64,000 bases of DNA. Source: Canna indica. Lineage: Eukaryota > Streptophyta > Magnoliopsida > Zingiberales > Cannaceae. Both the position numbers and the translations under genes were made by a program. The stretch is from assembly GCA_034359265.1 (NCBI GenBank), contig CP136896.1:38182001-38246000 (forward strand), in the 5' to 3' direction. The notes under the pieces were generated by a model. That model searched no databases. It worked only from the letters and a program-made list of their open reading frames with translations, and was not told where the DNA came from. Shown here one piece after another: positions 45,031 to 56,261 of the stretch. How positions within the stretch are numbered: position 1 is the first letter of the stretch; each line of letters starts with the position of its first letter.

Positions 45031-46877
45031 TTTGGCTTAAGGTTTTCAACCTTGGTCTTAATCTTGGTTTTGATGATAACAAACATGGAACTAATGATTT
45101 AATTGAGAAATACTGTCAGGTTCCATATCGGTTAGCGCACAACGTCCTTGATCGGAAATATCGAAGAAATTGGGAAATTGGAAGGACGTTGGTCGATGCG
45201 CTCGAATTCTTAAAGAAGTTAGAGTTTAGGCTTACGGTGTCTAGTTTATATTGTAAATCCTCATGATGATGCATAAGAACCCTAAAACCAAACCCGAACC
45301 CCAAAATATAAAAACCCAAAAATCGCCCTGAATTCACTAAGCCTAGAGAGCTCATTGGAGGGCTATATGACCTAGATACTTTCTTGACGTAAAAAATGGT
45401 GGTAATTGTTCCTTGGTTTAAAATTAGATAACGAGGTATTTTTTAGGAATTTTTGGAAGCCTTTAGCCTACCCATTCTCGACTCGAAAGATTAGAAAATT
45501 TCCGTTTTCCGAAATTTTGTACTAGACCCCAAAAGCTAGATTTTGATTCTTAAGGATTTTGATTTTTTAGATATTTTTATTGAATCCAAATGGGGTGTAA
45601 TCCTTATGTAACATTTATGTTTTAAACTTATTAACTGACCTACATTTATGTTTTATATAACTTTCTTGACTTAAAGTTAATAAATGTTATATAAGTAGGC
45701 TTAGCGAAGACGGAACCCAAACGAACAAAAAAACAAAGCAAAGAAAACTGCTCTGCCTAGGTTCATTCGATCGGTCAGTCAATCGAACTATGCCAAAAAT
45801 TGGCAGTGGCTACTTCAGTCGACCGATCGGTCGATCGAACTATGCCAAAAATTGGTAGTGGCTACTTCGGTCGACTGACCGAAGCCAAAAATGGGCAGTG
45901 ATTGCGTCGGTCGACCGATCAATCGACCGAATTGCGGATCGGTGAAGTTGCGACTCATTCGATCGACCAAACAGTGTGATTAATTCACAGAGAGCCAGTG
46001 GTCGCTAGGCGGTTGATCGATCGATCGATCGACGATCGATCGGCAAGCGTCCGAATGACAGAAATGACTAGTGTTTCGCCCGTTGAGCAGTCGTTATGTT
46101 GAAGGGTTATAAATACCCTTCACCTATCTTCTTTAAGCCCTCTCAACACTTGATCCAAGCTGCCATTGAGCCAATTCTTGATCATTCTAAAGCTTTTCTT
46201 GAGCCATCTTCTTGATAACCCTAGTTTCAAAGATACATCCTTGATCTTGCCTTCAAGCTTTGAACGATTCATCACTGTGGCAGCAAGAGGAACTAGGACT
46301 AGTGTTTGGAGCTAAGTATTTGTTGTATTATTTATTTTCTTCATTACTTGTGTATTTTTATGATTTATTTCATTGTATTTGAACGTGTAAGAAGATCTAG
46401 TGTTAGGTATTGTAATTGAGTGGTATCCTTGGTGTAGAAGGTGTGAAGCCACTTGTGTAAACGTAGTTTACTCGGATTAGTTATTGTTGTCCTTAGGATT
46501 GAGGTGGGAGATTGCTCTCGGTAGGAAGGCGGAGACTTCCGGGTGTAGAAGTGCCTTCGGTGTGAGAGCGGAGACTCTCTGGTGAAAACGTCCTCGTTGT
46601 AAAGGAAATAAGATAATCTAGTAAAACTAGTTTGAAAATCCTAAGCGGGGTGCTTAGGTAGTGGAGTAGGCATTGGGGCTGAACCACTATATATAATTGT
46701 GTTAGCATTGTGTTCCTTGCATTTCTTATTGCTTATCATTTATATATCTTGCTTCTGCTTACTTTTTGATTCGTGAATTCCTCAAGTAATCTAAGAAACG
46801 ATTAAAATCAAATTTAGGCTAATTGTTTAGTAAACACACTATTCACCCCGCCTCTAGGGTGGCCATTTCACCCAACA
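45031..46877 (+). mobile_element. C10 3' LTR
   Basis: It begins TTGGCTTAAGGTTTTCAACC fused to gag at a shared TTGG and ends CACCCAACA. It holds a 52-bp-period palindrome array (45770-46045), TATAAATACCC (about 46110), the nested hairpin (46515-46568) and CCTAAGC/GCTTAGG. A gypsy integrase follows immediately. Confidence 0.85.
45770..46045 (+). repeat. Palindrome array with 52-bp period in C10 LTR
   Basis: The unit CGAACTATGCCAAAAATTGG starts at 45784 and 45836. Each copy carries a TCGACCGATCGGTCGATCGA-like palindrome. Further GATC palindromes follow to 46045. Confidence 0.85.
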
Positions 46878-48239
46878 CTTGATCCAGAGGGGTGATGTAG
46901 ATGATGGCTTTGGGATTGACTTAGAGGGTGTCTTGAGGTTCTGAGTCTGAATCGTGGTGCCTGATATGGCAGAGGTGCGGAGGCAGTTTTTGGAGCTGGG
47001 TCACCGTTCCACGTATACGATGCATCCGGGTGCCACCAAAATATATCGAGACTTAAGGCAGCACTACTGGTGGAAGGGCATGAAAAGAGAGGTAGTAGAG
47101 TTTGTATCCAAGTGTTTGGTCTGCCAACAAGTGTAGGCCGAACGCCTGAAACCCGCGGGGCTGCTTCAGAACATTGAGGTGCCTGAGTGGAAGTGGGAGA
47201 AGATCACCATGGACCTAGTAACCGGGCTGCCTAAGTCAACAGGAGTACGCCAGTCAAAATGACCTTTTCTACTGAGCAGTACGCCAGACTATTTTTAGTC
47301 AAAATTATGGCATACCATGGTACCCCATTGATGATCATATCAAATCGAGGTACCCAGTTCACAGCCCAGTTTTGGCAGTCATTCCAGGAGGCCTTGGGTA
47401 CTCAAGTGTAATTTAGCATAGCTTTCCATCCGCAAATAGACGGACAGTCCGAGATAACCATCCAGACCCTGGAAGATATGCTGAGGGCGTGCATTCTGGA
47501 CTTGGCTGGCGATTGAGAGGAACACTTGCCGTTAATAGAATTTGCCTACAACAATAGCTATCATAGTAGCATTGGTGTGGCCCCTTTCGATGCCTTATAT
47601 GGGTGGAGATGCAGATCACCTGTGGGCTAGTTTGAGGTAGGAGAAACTCTCATGGTAGGTCCCGACCTGGTTGAGGAGGTGGTAGAGAAGGTGAAATTGA
47701 TAAAAGACAAGTTATTGGCGGCTCAGAGTTGCCAGAAGATGTATGCAGATAAGAAGGCTAGAGAATTGGAGTTCATTGAGGGCAACCTAGTGTTCCTAAA
47801 GGTCTTCCCCATGAAAGGGGTGGTTCGGTTTGGGAAAAAGGGGAAATTGAGCCTAGATTTATTGAGTATTTTCCTATTCTCAAGCGGAGGGGCGCTGTGG
47901 CTCATGAACTGGCCTTGCCCCCAAGCATGAGCAGAGTGCACCCAGTTTTTCATGTGTCAATGCTCAGGAAATATGTAAGAGATGAGTCGCATGTAATTGA
48001 ACCTTCTACGATTGAGATGGATTCGACAGTCTCATATGAGGAGAGGCTAGTAGAAGTACTAGACCGTCAAATCAAAAAGTTAAGGTCCAAAGAAATTCTC
48101 TTGGTGAAGGTTAGGTGGGAGCACCACTCTGAGGAGGAAGCTACTTGGGAGGTGGAGCAGGACATGAGAGAACGCTACCCTTCCTTGTTTGAAGAACTGG
48201 TAAGTCCTTATAATTCAACAAAATTCGAGGATGAATTTC
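46878..48239 (+). pseudogene. G3 integrase and chromodomain-like end (broken)
   Basis: The gypsy pol remnant starts with the HRSTYTMHPGATKIYRDLRQ zinc-finger region and KCLVCQQ (about 47010-47130). It then shows WEKITMDLVTGLP (about 47196) and core remnants with several stops (47240-47650). The region past FHVSMLRKYVRDESHVIEP (about 47950) ends with VKVRWEHHSEEEATWE and MRERYPSLFEEL, as in Tekay/Del chromoviruses. It is similar to G2 integrase on the other strand. Gag, protease and RT of G3 are missing, removed together with the junction to C10. It could not catalyse integration. Confidence 0.85.
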
Positions 48240-48256
48240 CCTTAATGGGGGAAGGT
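48240..48256 (+). other. G3 polypurine tract
   Basis: TTAATGGGGGAAGGT lies directly before the LTR start TGTAAGACCC. Confidence 0.75.
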
Positions 48257-49289
48257 TGTAAGACCCGCGGTTTCCTAATATAAAAATTTCCTTGGTGCAG
48301 CCCATCGGATCGCGAACAAGCCGGGCCGGGTCGTGTAATTGCCGTGAGTAAGAGGTATAATTTAAATTTTAGACCCATGGTTAATGTTTTGGAATGTATG
48401 GATTGTTTGACTCTAGTTGGATTGAAATCGGGTTCGCGAATTGAATCGGGGCTCAATCCGGGTTTAGGTGGAGTCGAGTGAGAGGGTTTAAGTGAAGAGA
48501 GGTATTTTTGTCAAAAAAAAGAAAGATTTAATCCCTCACCCCAAGCCTCCGTGCGGCTCAAGACAAGTCAAGCCGCACACAGCCCGAGGGGGGGAGGAGA
48601 GGAGAAGAGGAACTCTTGGGCGGCGTTGGATCTGAGCCATTGTCGGAGAGATCGGGATCGTCTTTATCTCATCATCTTCTTCCCTAGTCGAGGTGAGTGG
48701 TTGAACCAAGATCTCTTGGGTAGGCGGGTAGGCGACCCAAGTGTTTGAGGATTTGTCGATTTCTCATAATGATTCCGTCGATTCATCGAGTTATCTCTCG
48801 AGACTTGATCCTATTGTGTGCATGTTGTTAATTGTTGAAGTTTCTCAATGTTTTCCTCGATTTTAAGGGTTGGCCGCATGAAGGAAAAAGGGGAAAGGTC
48901 ATGCCGAATTTTCCCCCAATTTTCTAGAGCGGCCGGACCCTCTCAGATCGAGTTCTTTTCACGATTGATGGCTTGGTTCCTCTTGATCATGGCTAAAAAC
49001 CCTTTTCTTCCACCCTGGTTAATCCCGGCCGAGCATGAGTAACCTAGGTTAGGTTCGGCCGAGTGGGTGTGAGGAGGGGAAAGGGACTCGATTGGTTCAT
49101 GCTTACATGTGGGGTGCTAATTCATTTATTATGTTATAGATTACTCACTCAATATATAAATTGTTAGTAGTGGTAGATTGAGATTATCATGTTATAAGGA
49201 AATGTTCTTGATAGTACATACATGGTTAGGATTTAGTATGGCATGTGAATCATGGACCAGGTCACTCACTTTTGAGACCAGGTGGTAGA
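48257..49289 (+). mobile_element. G3 3' LTR (3' truncated)
   Basis: It begins TGTAAGACCCGCGG and is collinear with the 5' LTR to GGCATGTGAA (49249). About 40 more bases that look like LTR follow (CTCACTTTTGAGACCAGGTG). C8 gag resumes at 49290. No LTR end or target duplication is visible. Confidence 0.8.
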
Positions 49290-50280
49290 GAAGAGATTGG
49301 CACTTTTGATGAAGGTAGTGATGACAATGGTCACTCACCTACTACTAATCTTGGTTTTGATGTTCATAGTGCTTCTAGTCAAAGAAGCAACTCTAAAAGC
49401 CGGAAGAGAAATGTAATTTGTCACTTGTGCAAAGAAAAAGGACATGTGAAGAAGAATTGCCCTACCATGAGAAACAAGGCAAAGAAGAGGTCAATTGCTT
49501 CCACATCATCCTACTTAAGTGAAGCATGCTCTTTTTCATGACTATGAAGCCACTTCAAAAGTTTGCCTCATGGATGCTAATGATGAGGTACACTCTTTTC
49601 CTTCTAGTCATGCTAATGATAATGATAATGCTAGCTCTACTAGTTCTCTTGACATATCATATAATGAGTTAGTAGATGAATACAAGAAAATGTATGTCTT
49701 GCTTGTTAAAAAGGATAATGAAAATAAAAGATTGAAGAAATATAATATAAAACTTAATTCCCATGTGGATGAATTAAAACTAGAAAATGAGAGATTGAAA
49801 TCTAGTTTTTTTAATTCTTCCCATGATAGGTTGAAACTTGAGCTTAAGGACTTAAAGATTGAGAATGAAAAATGAAATTTGAGAATTCAAAAATTATAAG
49901 TGAAAACAACAATTTGAAATCTCAATCTAATGCCTTATATGAATAATCTCTTGATTCCTTGAAAAATGAGGTTGTGTCTTTGAATAAGAAAGTAAACGAA
50001 TTGAAAAATGTATCATTTCTTATGAACACTAGAAATGCTTATATAAAGAATGCCAATGTTTCACATATCAAGCATTCTAACGATAGACCTAATGTCCATA
50101 GAAAAATGAAAAGAAGAGATTTAATGGACATTACTTTTGTTGTGGTGTTTACCGGCATGCCATTTATGATTGCGCTTTTAAGATGAATCCAAGTGTGGTA
50201 AAGACACTTTGGGTTCCTAAGCCCTTTAACCCCCAAGGACCCAAAGTCATTTGGGTACCAAAAGTCTCATTTTCTTTTGT
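49290..50280 (+). pseudogene. C8 gag, C-terminal part
   Basis: It resumes in frame with GTFDEGSDDNGHSPTTN. It has an intact first zinc knuckle (CHLCKEKGHVKKNC, about 49423-49464), a coiled coil (49640-49990) and a second knuckle reading YFCCGVYRHAIYDC (about 50133-50175). The end is NPQGPKVIWVPK. Stops or shifts lie near 49541, 49875, 49946 and 50105. Like C7 and C10 it is followed by noncoding DNA, not by protease or pol. The altered second knuckle is shared by all three copies. Confidence 0.82.
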
Positions 50281-52690
50281 AGGGGGAGCTACCACACAAG
50301 GTTAAAAGATTGATGGTATGTTGAAGTTGACCAAGGACCCCAATGAAGAGTCTTCACTCGGTTGCAACTTCAAACTAACTTGATGCCTTAGGAAAGGTTG
50401 GCATCAAACACTTTGGTATCATCTCCTATACCTACTTTTTTTTTAAACAAATATAGTAAGTCACAATAGGTAACCATACTAGGAATCGAACACTAGATCT
50501 CTAGACAACATACAACGTGTTGCCACCAACTGTGCTACCCATAGTTGGCCATCTCCTATACCTACTTGTTTAAATTAGAGTTGAAGTTTTGATATATGCT
50601 TAATATTAGTAGATTTTCCGCTCTTGATATGAGTTTCAATTATTTTTTTTGATTTTTCGATTTCCAGTCTCTTCGGACCCCTAGGTAGCCTATAACGGGC
50701 TAATGCTACCTTGCGGTTCTAAATCGTAGGCTCATTGTGGCCTTTTGGTTTTCAACCAATAGGAAGGGTTGGAGATCAAGTTTTCATCTTCATTACACTT
50801 GTGATCTCTTAAAATTTGTTTTTGATATGACTTGATTTCATTTAAAACATATTTCAAACTATTTAGCAAAGTGAAATTTGATAATGATACTTGATGCTTC
50901 TCTTTGCTTTATGGTTTGGTTAGCTTGCTAAGTAGCTATATTTTCCCTAACATATTAGTGTAGCTTACTTGCAAGTTATGAGTACTTTAGGAAGGCTAAT
51001 AATTAGGAGGAAAAAGATAAGTTTGGCAAATTATCATGAATATGGTATAACTTTGATTCTTTCAAAATCTTAGTGTTATACCTCAATGGTTAAGCTTAAA
51101 TTATGTCTCTATACTCATGATTAGAATTGCATGTTAAACCATTGAATTCTCATGAGTAGGTAGAATTTTAGTACTTAGGCAAATTTCATTGAATGAAACT
51201 TGCTCTAGGTTGATATTCATTATTAGAGACCTTTTTAAGTCCAAACTAGTCAAACACATTTAGGGATCTTATTTTTCAAATATTTCACATTTTAAGATCT
51301 CTTTGATTCATTTTGTTATCATGTTAACTTATTTGAAATGAATCTTTACTATCTAGCATAGGTTGAGTTTTTAAAATGAAACTTTGCATTTAATCTTTGC
51401 TATTTAGTATGTTTGCTTGATAGTTGGTATATGATTTCATTATGATACTAATGAAGCCTACTTGCAAGTTGAGAAAATGGTAAATTTGGAAGACTAAAGG
51501 AAAATGGAAATGAAAATGAAAATTCTCAAGAAATGAGATATGAGTTTCATTTTCTTACATAACTCCTCAATATTCTTGATAAAATGATTTCTCTATGCTC
51601 ATGATTGTGTTATGCATGATAAATGATTGAAATCTCATGAGTAGATAAAATTTTGATGTATTGTTAGGCAATTTCGTGATATATTGTTTGAATGGAATGT
51701 GCTCTAGGTAGAATTTCATTTTAGAGACTTTATTTTAAGTTGAAACTTGATAAACATGTTTGAGCTTACTCATGGTTTACTTTCATAGGGTTAAAATTGA
51801 AAAATCATGTGTAAATGAGAAAAATGATAACTAGCTCACCTTAGGGGGCTCAAAATTGAAAAAGTTTGACCTAAGTAAACAATTTGACTTAGAAATCTCA
51901 TTTTGAGTCCAAACTTCACAAACATGTTTAGATTTACTCATGTTAGGTGTTCATGTGATTAAACTTGAAAAATCATGAGTGAAGGATCCAATTTGATACT
52001 TAGCAAGTTCATGTTATCATGCTTATTTTTGAATGAAATTGTGCTAGGTTGATATTTTGACCAAATGATATTATTTTTATCTCAAACTTGATATACATTA
52101 TTTAAATAATCATATCTTGGTATCTAGAAAGTTTGGATGAAATTTGGAAACATTAGAAAAAATGATTGGTATTTACGAAAGTGCCACTAGAACTCAATGA
52201 ATTTTAGAAAATTACAAAAAAATGGTTTTTTTTGTTGATTCTTGAATCTGCATCTTTCTTGAAAAATCTAGTTTATGACATAAAAATTTCAAAAATATTG
52301 AGTATGAATGAGATTTCATTTGGATTTTTGAAATTGGATTTCGAAACTTTAAGGTATCGTTCTTTCCAACTGCTCATTTTTTGATACTTTGGATTTTTGG
52401 TCCAATCTTCGAATGAGACTTCAAGTATGATATTTTGAATTCACTTTTGGTATCGTTCTAATAATTTAGAGAGAAAATATCATTTCTAAAATGATTTTTG
52501 ACTCCTTGACCGATATGTGTAATATCGATACTTGAATTAGTACTTGATTTCTAGTTTTAGATTATGTTTATCATTCTATGATATCATGTATTGATTAGTC
52601 TCACTTGTATGTATGTTTTCATCCCTTGAGTTGGGACTTTCGCAGTTTTGAAAGATCTTTTAGAGTTTCAACTTTGACTTTTGATTGACT
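50281..52690 (+). mobile_element. C8 long noncoding 3' tail
   Basis: About 2.4 kb of AT-rich DNA carries no usable ORF, between gag and the PPT region. The first part matches the C7 tail. The last part matches the C12 tail in reverse at 60700-62010. It contains degenerate ~490-bp tandem units (see 50803-51790). This is the space where pol would lie in an autonomous relative. Confidence 0.8.
50803..51790 (+). repeat. Degenerate ~490-bp tandem repeat in C8 tail
   Basis: Two units start with GATCTCTT at 50803 and GATCTCTTT at 51296. Shared landmarks in order are the TTTGCT..TTGGTTTGCTTG-like stretch, CTACTTGCAAGTT (50969 and 51457), CTCATGAGTAG (about 51152 and 51636) and TTGCTCTAGGT/TGTGCTCTAGGT. 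A partial third unit follows near 51880-51960. Confidence 0.65.
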
Positions 52691-52898
52691 TTTCTTGCCC
52701 TTTTTGAGTGATGTCAAAAGGGAGAGAAAAATATAGGTAAAGGGGAAGAAAATATAGGAAAACCATGCATAAAAATAGGGGGAGTTTATTTCCATAGATA
52801 TGCATGTTGATAGGGGGAAAAATCCCATGGTTGATTTCATTGTTGCTTAAATGATATATTTTCTTAAGGATATTTGTCATCATCAAAAAGGGGGAGAT
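52691..52898 (+). mobile_element. C8 multiple polypurine tracts
   Basis: It contains TGATGTCAAAAGGGAGAGA (about 52710), AAAGGGGAAGAAAATA, ATAGGGGGAGTTT, ATAGGGGGAAAAA and the final AAAAGGGGGAGAT at the LTR. The order is the same as 1-246 in C1. Confidence 0.8.
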
Positions 52899-54279
52899 TG
52901 TTGGCCTAAGGTTTTCAACCTTGGTCTTAGTCTCGGTTTTGTTAATAATAAACATGGAACTAATGATTTCATGAAAAATTATTTTTAAGTTCCATATCGG
53001 TTAGCGCACGACGCCCACGATCGAAAATATCGGAGAAATAAAAAAATCAGAAGGACGTTGGTCGACGCGCTAGGATTCATTGGAAAGATAGAGTCTAGGT
53101 TTAGAGTGTCTAGATAAACTGTAAAATCCTTATTATGATGCAAAGACACCTAAAGAATCAAACCCGTAATCCGAAACCCGAACCAAAGAAAGAAACCGGC
53201 TGAAACTCAATGTAGAGTACAAGTACAATATGTAGAGTACTGGTACTCTACCTTCGGTCGGTTGGCCGATTGGCCGAAAAGAGCCCATAAAGCACAAAGG
53301 GCTTCGGTCGCTCGGTCAGTTGATCGGCCTTCGACCAAACCAGCGATCGGACGGCGCAAACAGCTCTATTTCGAACCGTTTAGTGATGTTTCACTTCATG
53401 ACTCTATAAATATTGATGTCCCAAGCCTTCCTTTGACAACTTTGATCACTCCTAAACTCCATTGAGCCATCCTTGATCATTTCCAAGCTTTCATTGAGTC
53501 ATTACTTGGTGAAACCCTAGTTTGATCTCTCAACTCCTTGATCTTGCCTTCAAGCTTTGATTGATTCATCATTGAGGCATCAAGAGGAACTAGGACTTGT
53601 GTTTCGAGCTAAGTATTTGTTGTATTATTTATTTGCTCTATTTACTTATATTTTTGTGGTTTATTTCATTGTACTTTAGTTAATGTAAGACCTAGAGTGT
53701 ATGTCTTGAAATTGATTGATAGCCTTAGTGTTTGAGGTTTTAATCCACTGGTGTAAACATAGTTTACTAGGATTAGTTGTGTTGTCCTTAGGGTTGAGGT
53801 GGGAGAGTGCTCTCGGGGGGAAGGCAGATACTTCCGGGTGTGGAAGTTCCTTTTGGTTGAGAGCGAAGACTCTCCGGTGAAAATGTCCTCACTAAGGAAA
53901 CGAATTAATCTAGTAATGCTAGTTTGGAAATCCTAAGTGGGGTGCTTAGGTAGTGGAGTACGCAACTATAAATCTATCTTGTTAGCATTGCCTTTGGTTG
54001 AGTGTGATTAGCTTGTTCTTTCTTTGAATACCTTGTTGCTAAATCACTAATCTCTCCTAACTTGATAAACTCATCTAGTATCATAAACTAGATAGATACT
54101 CGTGTTTGTATCACTATTACTTGTGCTTGCTTAATTGCTCTTTACTCGCACCCGCGTTCATTTAGTCTTGAATTAATAATTAGCCTAAGAAATTAAGGAT
54201 CGTTTAAAACTAAAATTAGACGAAAAGATTAGTAAACACACTATTCACCCCCCCTCTAGTGTAGGTCATTTCACCAACA
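52899..54279 (+). mobile_element. C8 3' LTR
   Basis: It runs from TGTTGGCCTAAGG to TCACCAACA, 1381 bp, and matches the split 5' LTR. TGATC follows at 54280. It holds weak palindromes (53240-53350), CTCTATAAATATTG (about 53402) and the nested hairpin (53810-53863). Confidence 0.9.
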
Positions 54280-55127
54280 TGATCTACATCTCAAAGGAGT
54301 ATTCTCGTGTTTTATGCACGATGGATGATGATTTATGGTTTTTGTTTCAAGATTTGTAGCAAGAATGTATGATGATTTATGGTTTTTGTTTCAAGATTTG
54401 TAGCAAGAATGGATGATGATTTATGGTTTTTGTTTCAAGATTTGTAGCAATAATGGAAAAATTCATGTCTTATGGCTTTATGTTGAGATTTCTTCATGGA
54501 ATCACATACTTATGGTGATGATTTATGGTTTTTGTTTCAAGATTTTTGATGTTTGATGGTTAAAAATGTGTCATTTTTATGAGGTTCTCTTTTAAAAAAA
54601 TTATGTTGAAGTAAAAGTATTAGGCATGATATTTCATTTTTTTTGTTTGTTGTGTGTTGGTATTTTTTTTTTGTAGAAATTTGATTAAATGTTTCATTAA
54701 TGCTTCTACAAAACTTTTAACCTTTTATTTCAAAAAGGAAAAGGAGTTTTTATCATGCACTCTCTCATTTTTGTTTGATGAAAAAGAAAGAAAACTACTA
54801 CAAAGATGAAAGAAAGAATAAATTGAAATTTTGGATTTATTATTTGATATATGGAAAAATTGAAATTTTCATGAAAAAGTTCTTTAAATTTTTGGATTTA
54901 TTTGACGTATGCTTTCAAAAACATGGTTCTTTTGGTTCGGATTTTTGTTGTTTTAAAAGAAGTTAAGAAAAGAGTTGCATTCATTTTATCTTAATTTGAA
55001 TCACTTTACTTTTTTTATATTTAAAAATCCAGTTTTTCATTTCTTCTCATTCCACATTGGACCTTAGGTTGCATGCATCTATTATTAAGATAATAATCTT
55101 CTATGCATTGTCTTGATTGTCTTGCAG
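54280..55127. other. AT-rich stretch with minisatellite, no gene
   Basis: This is the right flank of the C8 insertion. Apart from the 44-bp repeat it shows only AT-rich DNA with T runs. It ends with a pyrimidine-rich TTGTCTTGCAG directly before the ATG of the next ORF, which looks like a 3' splice site. Confidence 0.6.
54320..54458 (+). repeat. 44-bp minisatellite, three copies plus one outlier
   Basis: The core GATGATTTATGGTTTTTGTT starts at 54327, 54371 and 54415, a constant 44-bp period. A fourth, separate copy starts at 54517. Confidence 0.92.
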
Positions 55128-56228
55128 ATGACACCTAAAACCAAGTTACCAACTCTCCTAGACCATCTCCTAATCGCAGTAGGAAAGGCCCAAGCCCCAA
55201 GGTTTGCAAATCGCACTATTTTGCAAACTCGGGTAGTAAACCTAGGAGACCTAGAACGATATGATATAAGAAGCCACTTAGCTGCCTTAGGTTGGATGGA
55301 ATATCTTGGGAAACATATCCCAGTATGTCCCATTCTAGTTAAGGCCTTCTTCTCAAACCTAGTCATAGAAAATTCTCGACTTGGTAACTCTCTTGTCCTT
55401 AGGTCCAAAATATTAGGGAAGCCTATAGTTACCACTGACACAGCCATTAGGGACGCATTTGGCTTTCCTCTTTTAGGCACCACAGTCTATAACATGACAA
55501 CACAAGCCTTTCATGAAGACTTCCCATCTCATTAAGTAGTTTCAACCATCTATTCTAAGGGATATCATGGGATGCTTTCCACACAAAGCATCAAATTATC
55601 CACCACTACTAGGATCATGCACCTCATTATTGCAAATAACATCCTGCCTAGTGCAGGACATTTTAATGAGGTTACTAGCATGAGCACCAAAGTTCTATTT
55701 TATGCCATTTTAAATTTACCTGATCTTATGCTTCGCTACATAGCTAATGTCCACGCCTCTCAGAAAAAAGCCCTACCTTATACCACTGTAATCTCCCATT
55801 TCATTTACCTTGCCACGGTAGACAAATCTAGATTTGAGGTAGAGCCCTTTCCAAAGGCCATAGATACCTTAACTCTTACCCGTATGAAAATTTTTGCAGA
55901 TCAATGCGGTAAGCATTCTAGGTGAGGTCCTTCATATCATGATGATGAGGGTGACGATGATAATGATCAGGATGAGGATGAGGATGATGCTGGTCACAGC
56001 TCATCGCATCCTCATGCGAATGAGCGATTGGACATATTAGAGGATCAGTTCACCCAATTCCACATTGATCAGCTGGATTGGAACAATCATGCGTCAACCC
56101 GTATGGATGAGTTTGGTCGACGTATAGACCATTATGGCAATCACATTAATGAGATGTACGAACGAGTGGATGAAATGTGGCAATACTATCAGATACATCT
56201 GCCACCTCCACCACCTGAGGATGATTAG
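55128..56228 (+). pseudogene. Putative plant transposon protein-like ORF (Transposase_32-like), two stops
   Basis: One continuous frame of 367 codons runs from the ATG at 55128 to the stop at 56226. It is broken by in-frame TAA (55533) and TGA (55923). The part LVKAFFSNL (codons ~85-93), then SLVLRSKILGKPIVTTDTAI and FGFPLLGTTVYN, fits the plant family annotated as putative plant transposon protein (Transposase_32), often found near retrotransposons. The C-terminus has an acidic D/E stretch (about 55935-55990), a helical stretch with HIDQLDWNNHASTRMDEFGR and a PPPPPPEDD end. A splice-acceptor-like CTTGCAG precedes the ATG. The family assignment comes from pattern memory only. The biochemical function of that family is unknown to me. 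Confidence 0.6.
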
Positions 56229-56261
56229 TCTCACTGTTGTTTTAGTGACATTTATTCTATG

